Shown one piece after another: positions 11,485 through 22,561 of a DNA stretch of 64,000 nt. A program made the translations under genes and the position numbers. The DNA is taken from positions 2,542,001 to 2,606,000 of the forward strand of contig JARFIW010000663.1 of the NCBI GenBank assembly GCA_036346225.1, read 5' to 3'. The stretch is from Platerodrilus igneus. Taxonomy: Eukaryota; Arthropoda; Insecta; Coleoptera; Lycidae. Within the stretch, counting starts at the first letter, position 1, and each line of letters starts with the position of its first letter. The notes under the pieces were generated by a model. It ran no database searches and was not told the DNA's origin. It saw only the letters and a list, made by a program, of their open reading frames with translations.

Positions 11485-12602
11485 ATGTTACAAGTTCGTG
11501 TTATTTTGAACTCCTTTTAAACTTTGATTCTGCAGCTTGTGCGTTGATGCACTTGTAAAAACTACTCGTTCTGTTACTCCAAGAACGATGCACGTTTCTC
11601 CTCTATCAAATGTGTAGATTTGGTGTGTATCGGAAAGCGCTCCTGAGTTGTTAATATTAGTAAGATTTTCCTTTTTTTAGCTCTTAGCTGGAGGCTAAAT
11701 TGCTTGTTGCGTAGACCGATTATTCCTTGGCGTAGATCAACTGCTCTTGCATGTAGACCGCCGTTGCAATTACGGTAGTAGCATGGTTGTTGCTAACTAC
11801 CGCGGCGATGCTGTGTCATTTCGTTTCCGAGGGACTGACAAGATAAGTATCCCGACACATGTATGTGACTTGTTTTCCTTTTCTAACATACCCAGGGAAA
11901 AATCCAATTTGAAATTAGATACGCTAATGTTTGTTCTAGTAAAATCCTTACTAGAGAAGTTTCGAACTTTAATGCTTTTGCTTTTTGTACTTACCCATCT
12001 GCTTATACGAAAGTATCAGCAGTATTCTTTTTTTACGGATTAGAGTTATAACAAATGCTTCGTATGGTAAAATCCTTACTAGAAATTAGATACGCTAATG
12101 TTTGTTCTGGTAAAATCCTTACTAGAAAAGTTTCAAACTTTAATGCTTTTGCTTTTTGTACTTAACCCATCTGCTTATGCAAAAGTATCAACAGTATTCT
12201 TTTTTTACTGATTAGAGTTATAACAAATGCTTCGTATGGTAAAATCCTTAAGAGAAAAGTTCCTAAATTTAATGTTTTTTTAATTAACTCATCCGCTTAT
12301 ACGAAAGTATCAGCGTTATTCTTTCTGGTACTGATTAAATTTATTGCATGCTAGCTACGAACTGCGCACTTTGCGGAACAATTAGTGAATTTGTCCATAG
12401 AGTAAAATTGTTTTATTGAATAGTGCCCTCAGTTAATTTTGTTTCGCTATTGTGATAGGAATTTCTATATTTGTGTTTTTTATTGTAAATAGAAAATCGT
12501 TGGCGATGTATTATTTTTGTGTTGCTAGGAGCTCCTCCCCTCTCCGCATTGGTAGGTAACCTGTATATTTACGTTTTTTCCGGCTACGTCATGATACGTA
12601 GC
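11485..12602 (+). mobile_element. Putative LTR, plus orientation
   Basis: The right end (ccggctacgtcatgatacgtagca) resembles the LTR ends at 21,926 and 9535. A possible start is tgttacaagttcgtg at 11,485, but this start is weakly supported. The interior contains an internal tandem repeat. No primer site follows; the LTR end abuts a LINE fragment and then the inverted end of another LTR, so it is truncated or rearranged. Confidence 0.4.
11911..12340 (+). repeat. ~172-bp tandem repeat, about 2.4 copies
   Basis: The marker gaaattagatacgctaatg occurs at 11,911 and 12,082, and cgtatggtaaaatcctta at 12,061 and 12,233, giving periods of 171-172 bp. Units share catctgcttatacgaaagta and the run ttctttttttac. 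The repeat lies inside the putative LTR and may represent duplicated LTR enhancer-like sequence. Confidence 0.85.
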
Positions 12603-12613
12603 ACATTATACGT

Positions 12614-12709
12614 CTGTATCACCACATTTCAAAGGCTTCTATCTTTTTCCTGTCTCCTTATACTACCATCCACGTTTCACAGCCGTGCTTCACACATATG
12701 CTTTTAGTA
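12614..12709 (-). mobile_element. LINE ORF2 fragment
   Basis: Read on the minus strand it gives HGCETWM and DRKKIEAFEMW, the signature of the C-terminal region of reverse transcriptases from common insect LINEs. In such proteins this lies upstream of the GR-rich tail seen at 7016-7205, so both pieces may derive from one family. It sits between two LTR ends that face each other. Confidence 0.7.
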
Positions 12710-12715
12710 ACCTGG

Positions 12716-13432
12716 TACGTACCTAGACGTAGCCGGAAGAAACGTAAATACCAGGCTAACTACCAAACGTGGAGAGTGGGAGGATTCACTTAAATACCAA
12801 AAAAAAAACAAAAAAAAGCACGTCACCCACGATTATCTATTAACAATTAAAAATAAATAAAGGATTCTGTACAAACAAGCAAAAGCAATAAATTAAGCGT
12901 TACTATTTCAAAGCAAACAATTAGGTGATATGAACGATTTAGTACTTTAGATACAAAATGTGCATCTTGTATTTTACACAAAATAAAATTAATCAGTAGT
13001 AAATGAACCTGTAAGAGCTTTTGTCAAGCGTCTTTAAAATTACATCTAGTACTTTTGAAAAATAAACAAATCGGTAGGAAAGAATTAACGTGTGAGAGCT
13101 TTTGTCAAACATTCTTTTCAAATTGTACATAATACCGTTTGTAAAATAAACCAATCAGTAGAAAAGAACTGGAAAACGCGCTATCAAATAATAGTAGGAT
13201 CTAATATTTGGACAAGTCTTTAAATGGAAAACACAAGAGAAAGCCATTATACGTTATCGGAATGTTCAACAAAATACCGGATACCTACAACAAGGTATTG
13301 ACTATTTAATTTATCGAATAAATTTTCGTTTTAAAAGCAGAGTGGATTTTAGTTAAAATTATGTTAAGCCGGCTTATACTGAACAGGTACACTATATAGG
13401 TATTTAATTTAGGTAGAAAAATAAATGTAACA
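12716..13432 (-). mobile_element. LTR, minus orientation, Gypsy-A relative
   Basis: Read in reverse, it starts tgttacatttatttttctacc at 13,432 and ends in ggctacgtctaggtacgta near 12,716. The interior contains taaatagtcaataccttgtt and related blocks that line up with the Gypsy-A LTRs. With the plus-oriented LTR end at 12,545-12,602 it forms an inverted pair around the LINE piece. Confidence 0.6.
12990..13170. repeat. ~80-bp tandem repeat inside the minus LTR
   Basis: aatcagtagtaaatgaacc, aatcggtaggaaagaatta and aatcagtagaaaagaactgg recur at about 12,990, 13,069 and 13,153; gagcttttgtcaa also recurs once per unit. Confidence 0.75.
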
Positions 13433-16400
13433 AACCTATTCCTTGTTTTTTTAAAACTTTATTTCTTTTCACCTACCTATACAACCTGTAAGCTAAACTA
13501 TTTACCACAGGTCGTGTTTGGGCATATATAACTAATTTCTAACATAAAAGAGATACGGCTTTGGATACCTTACAAAAGTTAACCTAGTTGCCAAAACTAA
13601 CTTACGACTATTGGTTAAGATACTTGCTACTTACATGATCCCCGACCATCAGCAACAGGAAATCGGTTTCCCTAGTTGTAGCCTAAAACTAGCTGTGATG
13701 CTCCCGGCCATCGGCAGCCGGAAACCGGGATACAAACCACAGAACTTAAACTAAGACTAATTGTGTGTGTTAACTTTTTTCCAAAATTGCAAATTGTCGT
13801 ATGTTTATGTTGTATCCACTAGAGGTCAGATTCCACTATGAGATTCGCAACGTACGTCATTTTGAAACTATCACTTATATATTAAAATTAATATTTTTAT
13901 ACCACAAAAAAATACAATTACAACGAAAAATTAATCTTAGAACTATACCATTATAATAAAACTAACTTGTTTGACAAAACTTTATTGATAGCGAAGGATA
14001 ATTTGAGCGATTAGTCTACAGCAATGTAATAAATAATTTTCTTTAGTATTATTTTTTATTATTTTAATTTATCCTCGTTACTATCAGCTAATAAATTATA
14101 CCTTTAAATTTCCTAAACCCTAACCTGATATCACAAGGTCGAGAATTTCTTATTAACAATGAAAGCCCAAGGTAAAGTTGGATGGAAAATGGCTTGAGAA
14201 AAAGAAAAACTCTTAAGACATAAACGGCTAGTCGAGTGTTAGCTCTGGGTAGATCATGAGCTTGGGTCATGGGTTGTCAAAAGACCAAAAATATATTTAA
14301 TGAGCGCCACCGTATTTTTCAATACAATAACCAACAAAATTTAACTGTGCTTGTATTAGGGGAATGCGGAAACCTTATGTCAACACCACTAACATAGCCA
14401 TAAAACCTGAATTTCACTCTTTTAAACACACTTACCAAAACCTCAAACACCAGATGCCATACAGATGTCTCGGCTTGACCTGTGAACAAACAAAGGTACA
14501 ACATGGACACCATTTGTGTCCTCGAAAATATTTGCCAAAAATAAAATAATAGAATTTAGGTTTCTAAAATATACACCCAGGGAATTTGTTTTCATTACAC
14601 ACAATTTCTGATCAGGGATGACTTGTAATTTTTACTTGAATTTTAAATAATAAAAAGTCATGCAAAACAAAATAGATTCTATTTGAATAAATTTCTGGAT
14701 TCATGTTACTATAATATTTTCAATTCGCATTTCTATAATATTTTCAATTAATAATTTTTATTGAACATAAACATACTTATAAAGATTTGTATTCGATAAT
14801 ATGAAGATCTCTGAATGGATCTTTCTAAACAAAATTTTAAATGTAAGGATTTGAGTTTTCTTAATTATTCATATTACATATTTTCTTCAAACCATAGAAG
14901 TACTTCTTCGACCTTCACAATGAAATTTAATGACCTAAGTGCTGATAAACTAGCATGTATTTACCTAAAGTTAATTTTTACTTAACAGTTATAACGCGAA
15001 TTCCACATTTTGACTAAAAATCAAAGTTCATGACCTCAAAATATTTAAACATATTTTAAATTAACGTAAGATGACATGTGAGGTCTAAATAGGACAACTG
15101 AATCTATGTTTTTTATATCTGACAAAATGTCACTCACAACTGTTTAAATGTAAACTTTGTGTGCATGTGCAAACATTCTGACAAACAATAGATTTGTTAT
15201 TTAATTCTTCCTTTCCTTAAACGCTTTTTACGTTACAAAATTTCAATGTACTATTTTCTTATTGCAACTTAATTAATATTCAAAGTGATTAAATTCTAAG
15301 GAACACTCACGTGTAGTAATACTGCTCTGAACGAAAGAAATAGGACTTTGACCTCAGCTGTCGGAAATTTCCATAACCATCGATTATCTGCGACGCACAA
15401 ACAAGAACCATGTGAATACGAATTATATGAAACTGCATAACATGATATTACCATATACCATGTTGTATAAAATTTTATCATATCCGATATTGCATGTATT
15501 AATGATGAAGCGGGGCTTCCATCTCCTTAGGCCTGCAGGGATCAACTGAACCGCTCTAGGTGGAACTTATACAAAAATATCCTCACGCTACAGCTGCTAG
15601 GTTCAACCTCCAGACACGAAGATTCAATCAATTATCTATCTTTTGTCGGACTGTGTTACAGGCCACGTGTTTAGACACCACCATCTTGACTTCACTATCC
15701 TGCAGAGCAGCTTACCCGTTCGAACGCTGATAAAGAAGTGAACAAATTGACAACTCGACGAAGCTTAGTAACGAATCTTAGACCATAAAGGTAAAGAAGT
15801 CTATATGCTATTATTAATTTTATGTATTAATTTTTATTGAACGGAAATTTATAAATTAAATATTTTATATTATTGCTGTTTTATTTTATGTTAAAGAACG
15901 AAGTGTAACTAAGAAAAAAAATACGTTACAGCAACTCTCGTCTTCTGTTGCAGGAACTAAGCTGTTCATAGGAAGGTTAATGGTTAAACTAGCTGAATAA
16001 CAACTTCGGTCTCCACAGTCTCCATCGCCAAAAAGCAACGAAAATAATTTTGTCCATTCAACAAAAGCTGTTAAAAAAGGGTACATTCAGTCAATTTTAC
16101 CACGTTTATTTACAATGAAAATACAATATGCCTACTGCCAACTCAAGACCTAATCGAGAGAAAAAGAAAACAGACCGGAAGTGAATTAAAAAAAGATAGA
16201 AGTGACTGATGATAGCATTTACGAGTCTGCTTTCTTTAAATGATTCCGACCACTACGTATCCGGTAAAAGTTCTTCTGACGATGACGATAACCGTCCAAG
16301 AGAACTACACCTATTCTCCAGTAAATACACTTTTTCTTTGCATACGAAGAGATTCAGCAATGACAAAACACTTCCAAGCAGGAGCGTCGTGGACAGCCCG

Positions 16401-16479
16401 CGTGATTTTTAAGAAGACAGTGCACATAATAACAATAGACCTTGTAACATGGAACACATAAAAAACCTCAAATGTCAGT
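13433..16479. other. About 3 kb without recognised genes
   Basis: No protein family could be assigned. A diverged ~60-bp tandem duplication is visible at about 13,636-13,735 (ccgaccatcagcaacaggaaa and cggccatcggcagccggaaa). Open frames at 14,319-14,549, 15,296-15,481 and 15,886-16,086 lack signatures. An acidic frame at 16,209-16,412 may belong to the N-terminus of the DUF7869-type gene downstream, but this is unproven. Confidence 0.35.
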
Positions 16480-17084
16480 GTGCATAGTGTACAGGAAGAA
16501 GAACATACTTAAGAAGAGTTTGAAGCTCCCGAAGAAACCCAAAATCAAGGAAACGGCCAAATACAAGAAGTACTAGGAATACCTAAAAAAGGAAGAAATG
16601 AGAAAATGTTGATGGTAATAAGTGGTATCCCGACACGGCCGACTGCTTGAAAAATGGCAGTGAGCATTTTTCACAAAAATTACGCCCTCGTTCGGATGAG
16701 AGGTTAAATGGAGGTCCCGTGTGTGAGTGTTGTCATGCACGCTAGAGATCCCTACCTTGCCTAGAACGGCAAGGGTTCGGCAAAATTTTAAATTTCCAGG
16801 CAACAAAAAACTCGCCCCCTGGCCAATGTAGTACCTTCTGGTGGAGCATTGGAAATGTAAATGAACGGTAATAAGTGGTAAAGAAATGCCAATGTAACTT
16901 AACAGAGAATGGGTGAGAAGCACTGTGGAGTGAAGATACAAGACGATGGTACTTGTAAACCTGTAAACGAAAGAGCAAAAAGGAAACTGAAAAAGAGGTG
17001 CAGGTGCAGAAATTTACCAGTTTAATTGCGATAAAGTTTCAGGCGATGGCAGACAAAAGATTATTTAACAATTTCTAGACAGGC
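16480..17084 (+). pseudogene. DUF7869-type arthropod gene, N-terminal remnant
   Basis: Short blocks read IPKKGRNEKM before the SINE, and after it KRKLKKRCRC followed in another frame by FNCDKVSGDGRQKII and QFLDRL. In DUF7869-type proteins (name from memory) the N-terminal half has a basic KxCRxKC block followed by a segment resembling RQxIFxxFW, which these remains resemble. The frame is broken by the SINE, by several indels and then by a Gypsy insertion at 17,085. Downstream parts of the same gene lie at 21,931-22,492 and 28,749-29,500. Confidence 0.5.
16626..16866 (+). mobile_element. tRNA-derived SINE, 5'-truncated
   Basis: The copy begins inside the tRNA-like head (tatcccgacacgg, the end of a B-box region) and continues with the family body (gagcatttttcacaaaaatta, ctcgttcggatgagaggt, gttcggcaaaattt) to the tail aatgtagtacc...ggagcattggaaa. 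It is flanked by a perfect duplication ggtaataagtgg at 16,614-16,625 and 16,867-16,878, as produced by target-primed reverse transcription. It interrupts the DUF7869-type remnant. Confidence 0.85.
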
Positions 17085-17305
17085 TGTTACGTTCACTTTC
17101 GACGGTAAATTAAGACACACCCTTCTTTGTCTTAAATTATTCATTCACGTAGATTCTGTTTCAATACTTCAACATCCTGTATATTTTACCTTCCTACAAT
17201 AAGTGTTTCATAATAATTTTTCATTCTAAACCTATTTACTTCGAAACGAAAAGTTTACTCTATAATTTAAACAGTCGGTACCTTGTTTTCGGTGTCCGCC
17301 GGCTT
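17085..17305 (+). mobile_element. Gypsy-A plus copy, 5' LTR stump
   Basis: The first ~220 bp match the 3' LTR of the same element (20,575 onwards) nearly base for base: ttcattcacgtagattctgt, atattttaccttcctacaat, cttcgaaacgaaaagttta and cggtaccttgttttcggtgt. The match stops near ggcttgct, where the internal deletion begins. Confidence 0.85.
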
Positions 17306-17654
17306 GCTACGCTCTGGGTTTCCTAAACCACAGCAACCACTAGTACCTCCGCACTCACCACCACCTTCAGAACCGCGTGCTACAACTACTACACCCCTGT
17401 TATGCATGTGTTGCAGAAAACTACCCAAAAGAGGCAGACATTATTCTACTCTTATTCAGAACCTGAAGATGTATGTCGGCGAAATCTTAATGTTCTTGAC
17501 TTCAATGTTTTTCCTGCTGGCGACGCAAACGTCTTAAGCTCAATACCTAGTCCTCGCGCCCCCAAATTCTTATGTCGACGTTGCCCTCCTTAGGGCTTGC
17601 TTTCTGGACTTTCAGATTCTTATACTTACTTCCCTGTTTTGCTGGGTTTTCTTT

Positions 17655-17732
17655 CACCCGTATGGGTCCGGGGGTATAATAGCTCCATGGTACGATCTGC
17701 CTGTCGTAAGAGCCGACTTAAGTGGTCCAACA
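17655..17732 (+). repeat. Conserved ~78-bp block next to a CA microsatellite
   Basis: cacccgtatgggtccggg ... cctgtcgtaagagccgac ... gtggtccaacac is also present twice in the minus Gypsy-A copy (23,541-23,618 and 23,720-23,797), each time immediately followed, in its own orientation, by (CA)n. The block contains a small hairpin around gtcgtaagag-cgac. I remember similar sequence near microsatellites in several insects; its nature is unknown to me. Confidence 0.65.
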
Positions 17733-17800
17733 CATACACACACACTTCTTACACCCCCCACACACGCACACACACACGCACACACATACATAACTACACT
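17733..17800. repeat. CA-rich microsatellite
   Basis: Interrupted (CA)n directly after the conserved 78-bp block, inside the 3' internal region of the plus Gypsy-A copy. Confidence 0.9.
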
Positions 17801-18138
17801 GGGATTCTGTTTTATTTTCTTTTGTGCAATTCCTAGGGTTTTTTGGTTCTTGTACTTATTGCTTGGTGTTATACTTGTTGGTTTATCTTTTTTTTTCGTT
17901 GTTCCTTTCGTTCCACATTCCTCTCCTTTTTCCTGTGGCTGGTGTTATTTTCTGTCGGTCTTCGTGTTGACTTGGTAAAATTTTTTCGTCCACTTCCTGC
18001 GGTATGTGCTTCTAGACCATTTTTTATTTTCTTCGGAAACCACGACTTAGTCAACTTTAGGCCTAGTTAGCAGTTCTTTTCTTCGGTTTTTCGTTTCTTG
18101 CGATTATTGGGTTGTAACAGCTCGTTTTCCTTCCTCTA

Positions 18139-20061
18139 AAATAACGCATAAAAATTATGTGTTGTGTTATAAAAATTTTTAAATTTACTTTTATAATTCA
18201 ATATGAATCGTACATCTACAATTAATAAAAAATTAAAACAAGGTATCGTAATTTCGAAACACCCCAATGATTGTCCTTCTTTATTCTAATTATCTAGTAA
18301 ATAAAGCGTATAGTTAGAAATGTGCCAGTTTGTATTTTAAAACCATGCTAAAACTCGAACAAGCTATTCAGAAATTTTCATAAAGTATCTTCAAGGTAAT
18401 ACCAAATAACGTGCTTTTGCGCACCTGGTTGTTGAGGTCGTTGTTGTCGTCAAGTCGAACCAGTCGGCCCTTTATCATTCTAACGTCAACATGGAAAAAT
18501 TAATATCCAAGGATGACTTGCGAGTTGCAATTTAGTTTCAAACAATCCATCGATCTGTAGGTTTAGAAACTCATCATGGTTTGTAATTTCTATTTCTAAA
18601 TAATTCAAACTAATTTTTATTTGGTTTTCCTTAGCGCAACACTTAAGAACTGTACGAAACTGTTAATTTTACTGCGTATAAGATATATACGTTCCTCATG
18701 TTTCAACATGGAAACTTTGTTTTAATTCAGAAACAACACTTCAGAACTGATTAATAGTTATTAGAAGAAGTTAATTTATTTGCGTATAAAACATTTACGC
18801 ATTGGAAACTTACAATATGGTTCTAGTTTACGAGGCGTTGTTATAACAATGTAGACAACTGCTTTTTTCATGTGTTTGTTCAATGTTGGAAGTTCACATG
18901 TGGGTCGAGCTTGTTTGCATATTGGTTTGTAAGCAGCCATGCCCTGAGTTCAAGGTTGGTAAGTGATTTCCATTTGTTGAGACAATCATCTGTTCGACGT
19001 TTAACGTCATGTATAAACCGTAACCTTGATAGTTTGCACGCATGGAAACTAACATCTTAATGATAATATTTAATTATGAATTTAAATTTTCAAACTTTGC
19101 TTTAGATTAAAATTATGCTTTGTAAAATTGTTTATCTAACAAAATCCTTATGAATTTGCATTTATGAATAATATAGTCGTATACTTGTTTACACATGACA
19201 ACTATTTAACAAAGTTTAAGTTTACTAATTTAAAAGATCTTATTACAAAACTGATTTTGTAAATCTGTGAGTCGTTTAGTCAGTACTGAAAAGATGACAA
19301 AAAACCTTCATAATTGTGTTAATGATATTTATAGTGCCTATTTGCTTTAGAGGCCTTTTTTTAAATGACCAAGATTAGTAATATAAATACACAAAATTAA
19401 TGGACATTAAGAAAATTTATAGTAAATATCTGTCAAAATAAATCAGAAATATTTTTCGGTTAATATTTAAGAGCTTTGATTTCTTCATAAACTTAGAAAA
19501 GGTTAATTACACTCATAGAAGCACTTAAGAAATAGTGTTTATTCTATCTATACTTATCTTTGAATTCTATGAATTATATATAAACCAGAAGTGCATAAAT
19601 TTAATAAGTACAGTGTCTATACACTAACACACCAAAGAAAAATACCATAGATACACATCACATGTCTGATTTATTGATTTATTGATTTTTTATTTTGAGG
19701 CGCAAACTGCCGTCTCCAATTATATTTTATTGACGTTATTTTATTTCAGGATAAACGTAGTACCATCTAAAAATACAAAATCTTGTATTCCAATAACATA
19801 ATATATTCGTTGAGGTTCCTGCATTTTTCTTAGCGATATTTCTTATTTTTACACCATACCCAAGTACAGTGGCGCCCTACCCATGCGTATTTATTTAACG
19901 ACCCCCTGATAGTCTCTCTAAACCGCTGAAGATAGAGTTCAGAGCTAGTGCGGAAGTCTTCAAAAGTAAGTTGTGTTAATACGGATAAAACTACATCTTC
20001 TCCACGACTTTTGTGAGAAAAAATAAAGATCTTTTTAGAAAGTTGCACTAACGCCCAAGGC
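18139..20061. mobile_element. ~1.9-kb insertion of unknown type in Gypsy-A
   Basis: Compared with the minus Gypsy-A copy, the internal sequence breaks off near 18,138 and resumes near 20,062. A similar stretch (gggt-(a)-acagc...) occurs on both sides, which may be a partial duplication of Gypsy sequence. The insert is AT-rich with no terminal repeats I can recognise. A 72-codon minus frame (19,830-20,048) contains a plausible protein-like stretch (FRETIRGSLNKYAWVGRH) that I cannot assign. Confidence 0.45.
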
Positions 20062-20574
20062 GTGGGACAAGAAAAAGTTACAGGGTACCACAGCTTAAAG
20101 TATTTTGATTTTTTTCTCTATCCAGCATTCTTGTTGTTCCCCGGCTTACATTGAGGCTTGACACTTTTGGCGATTACTGTTGGTTTTCTTGTTCACTTCT
20201 TTTCGTTACTTTTGGTTTCCTGCAGGAAACCAATCGTCTTTTGAGGTTGAAGACAGTTTTGTTTCTTTGCTGAAGAAGCATCCGTCCTTTGACGACTTTG
20301 ACAATTTTGATGTCGTTCTATCTTTGCCCTGACTCATTGCTACTACCTACCTATCTTTCCCTGTTTTTCTCTTCAATTTTTTTTTACTTTATCCGGTACC
20401 TTGGTTGTTCCAGCCGGATGAAAATTCTTTTATTGCATTCTGAGTATTTTTTGTTTTTTTTTTGTTAATTTTCTTAAGCGAATTTTGTTTTGTTTTTGTT
20501 AGTACTATACTGCCTGCTTTGTTACTTTTGTTTTCCTACCCCAACCTTTTAATTTTGCTGGGGGTGTTTCTTAC
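20062..20574 (+). other. Gypsy-A plus copy, 3' internal region and polypurine tract
   Basis: Lines up with the minus copy at about 22,575-23,060 read in reverse (ttggttgttcgagccggatga, tttcctaccccaaccttttaa). It ends aattttgctgggg just before the LTR, equivalent to the poly-G polypurine tract gctggggggggg of the minus copy. Confidence 0.7.
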
Positions 20575-21926
20575 GTTCATTTTCGACGTTAAATTAAAGC
20601 ATCCCTTTTTTTGTCTTACATTATTCATTCACGTAGATTCTGTTTCAATACTCCAACAACATCCTGAATATTTTACCTTCCTACAATAAGTACGTTTCAT
20701 AATAATTTTTCATTTTAAACCTATTTACTTCGAAACGAAAAGTTTACCCTATAATAGTCGGTACCTTGTTTTCGGTGTCCGCTGGCTTGCTTGTAGCGTA
20801 CAATTATTTCTTATACTACTACGACCAAAACACTCGTTGAAGTAATGGATCGCACTTCTTCGATAAAAGGTTGTTTCTAAGTTTTATTTAACACCTAGAT
20901 ATGATAACGCGTGAATTGCATTGAATTCTTGCTAGAAAACGAATTCAGTTACTCGATTCTTTCTGTATGTATATGACAACGATTACTCGTCGTTAACTTT
21001 TTCTTTTTTTTGTTATCTTCACAATTTTGTGCACACACTGTGTGCTTCTTCCTTCGGTGGACTTAACGACCCGTTGGATTGCCGCTCCCTTTTGGTATGG
21101 GAGGACACCAACACTGCGTTATCCCGAGCCGCTCTGTTCCTCACTGTCATTGAGACCAACCCTACGCTGTGGACTCGAGAGTGAGTGTTTAGCCACCATT
21201 TTCTGATATGGGTTTTATGTACTTGATGAAACGGCCTATTTATAAGGTTCTTCTATTGCCGACTAAATTTTGTAGGGTAAAACGATTATCTTTATGTGAG
21301 ATGATATTTATTTATAATATTGTATTATATCCTGACCTTTTACTGTGATAATTTTATGTAATTAACTTTATTCTCACGATGGTGATTTACAGCTGTTGTT
21401 GCTGCTGTAATTGTAATTTTTTGTTAATTAAGACCTCGTAGCGAAAACCTTATAGATTTAATTTTATATTTACAATGAGAATTCAGAGCTGATGTTTTTA
21501 GAGTTGTAATTTTCTTTTGGGTAATAAACATAGGGGAGGGACCTAAAAACTACAGCTGAGTGACATTTTGGAGAGACATAACAGTGCATTATAACCAAAA
21601 ACCAAAAAAAAATCAATAACCACAATATTCACATATCCAATAGAACACAAAAATCACTCCTTAAAATGAAGGAGTGATTTTTGTGTTCTATCGGATATGT
21701 GAATATTGTGGTTTTTGTTTTTTTTCGGTTTTTGGTTATAATGCACTGTTATGTCTCTCCAAAATGTCACTCAGGTTAATTATAAGTATTGATAATCACT
21801 GTTGATTTCTTTTTTTATTTCAGACTTTCCTTTATTTCTTTCTTGTATTTGTAAGAACCCTTGTACTCACCAACGGAGCCCGAGCATTCTTTCGTTGTTC
21901 TGCCAGCTACGTCAATGTACGTAGCA
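20575..21926 (+). mobile_element. Gypsy-A plus copy, 3' LTR (1.35 kb)
   Basis: Starts tgtttcttacgttcattttcg and ends gtagca. It is colinear with the minus copy's 5' LTR (gtgcacacactgtgtgct, tttatgtgagatg, ggggagggacctaaaaactac) but about 110 bp longer. The excess is accounted for by an inverted duplication at 21,556-21,662. Aligning the two LTR families would show which parts evolve slowly. Confidence 0.85.
21556..21774. repeat. Long near-perfect palindrome in the LTR
   Basis: Left arm 21,556-21,662 and right arm 21,669-21,774 are inverted copies with only a few differences around a 6-base loop (aaaatg). The right arm, not the left, matches the normal LTR sequence of the minus Gypsy-A copy at the same place, so the left arm is an added inverted copy. 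Confidence 0.95.
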
Positions 21927-21930
21927 AGGC

Positions 21931-22492
21931 TTAGATGATTGGGAGTAAAAAAAAAGCAACAATTGTATCCTTGGTCAACGTCCACTCCAGTTTTTCGGCT
22001 TCGTACAAAGCATCTTCTGAATGTGATACTACACGTAAAAACGTTTTATTGAAATATAATTTAAAAGTGGTTGATGATAAAGTTAGAATTTGTAAAATTA
22101 TGCTTTTGAACACGTTTTTAGGTGAGAAACATGTTCGTGCATAGGTTTTAAACTTGCCCTTAGACAGGAAGTAAACATGGACGGTGGAATCAACAAAGAT
22201 GATGCATTGGTAAATGTTACTAGACTTAGGGATAAAGAGCAAGGTCACTCAAGCAAGGGAATTGAAATTAAAAACTTCTTAGATTCTTCTCCTAAAATGG
22301 AATTTCATTATTTCCGTTCAAAGACTAACATGAATTATTTCGAGCCTACTTGGGATAGTAAAATACAATTTTCTAGAGAGTATAAGCGTAATTACAAAAG
22401 AAAAAATACAGAACCAGCATAAAAAACACTGTTTTTTTTATTCCGAAAAAAAAACAGTGTGTAACTACTTGCATTAAGTACAAGTTTGGCTC
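21931..22492 (+). pseudogene. DUF7869-type arthropod gene, middle remnant
   Basis: The blocks VRICKIMLLNTFL, then IKNFLDSSPKMEFHYFRSKT, YFEPTWDSKIQF, and, in a shifted frame, TVFFIPKKKQCVTTCIKY are clear remains of this widespread arthropod protein (usually a VC..F..TL block, LPK..SHYCR, YLEP and a PKKDQCDTC Cys cluster). The Cys pair after PKKKQ is still visible. It lies between the two inverted Gypsy-A copies and is colinear with the N-terminal part at 16.5-17.1 kb and the C-terminal part beyond 28,749. I cannot state a function; the family behaves like a mobile-element gene with an RNase H-like C-terminal domain. Confidence 0.7.
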
Positions 22493-22561
22493 AGTATGAA
22501 AGAGTAGAAACGGAATCGATGTAAATAAAATAACCAAATACCGCCGAAAATGAACGTAGCA
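22493..22561 (-). mobile_element. Gypsy-A minus copy, 3' LTR stump
   Basis: gaaagagtagaaacggaatcg ... tgaacgtagca is the reverse complement of the first ~69 bp of the 5' LTR at 28,748 (tgttacgttcattttcgg). It is joined at 22,493 to the DUF7869-type remnant. The poly-C run 22,565-22,576 next to it is the complement of the polypurine tract. Confidence 0.85.

Larger units (their letters stand above)
17306..18138 (+). pseudogene. Gypsy-A plus copy, end of pol and 3' non-coding region
   Basis: Corresponds to the reverse complement of the minus Gypsy-A copy at about 23,100-23,930: shared blocks include gacgcaaacgtcttaagctc, ccgtatgggtccggg, gattctgttttattttctttt and aaccacgacttagtc. Some Pro-rich open frame remains at its start (SGFPKPQQPLVPPHSPPPSE), probably the tail of the pol polyprotein. 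No env-like frame is seen. Confidence 0.6.
17085..21926 (+). mobile_element. Ty3/Gypsy element Gypsy-A, plus copy, internally deleted
   Basis: Bounded by tgttacgttc at 17,085 and gtagca at 21,926, with a perfect 4-bp duplication AGGC at 17,081-17,084 and 21,927-21,930, as expected for an LTR retrotransposon. Order: a 5' LTR stump (17,085 to about 17,305), the 3' end of the internal region (about 17,306-18,138 and 20,062-20,574) interrupted by a ~1.9-kb insertion, then the 3' LTR. A deletion from within the 5' LTR into the late pol region removed gag and nearly all of pol. It is inserted in the DUF7869-type gene. Confidence 0.85.
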
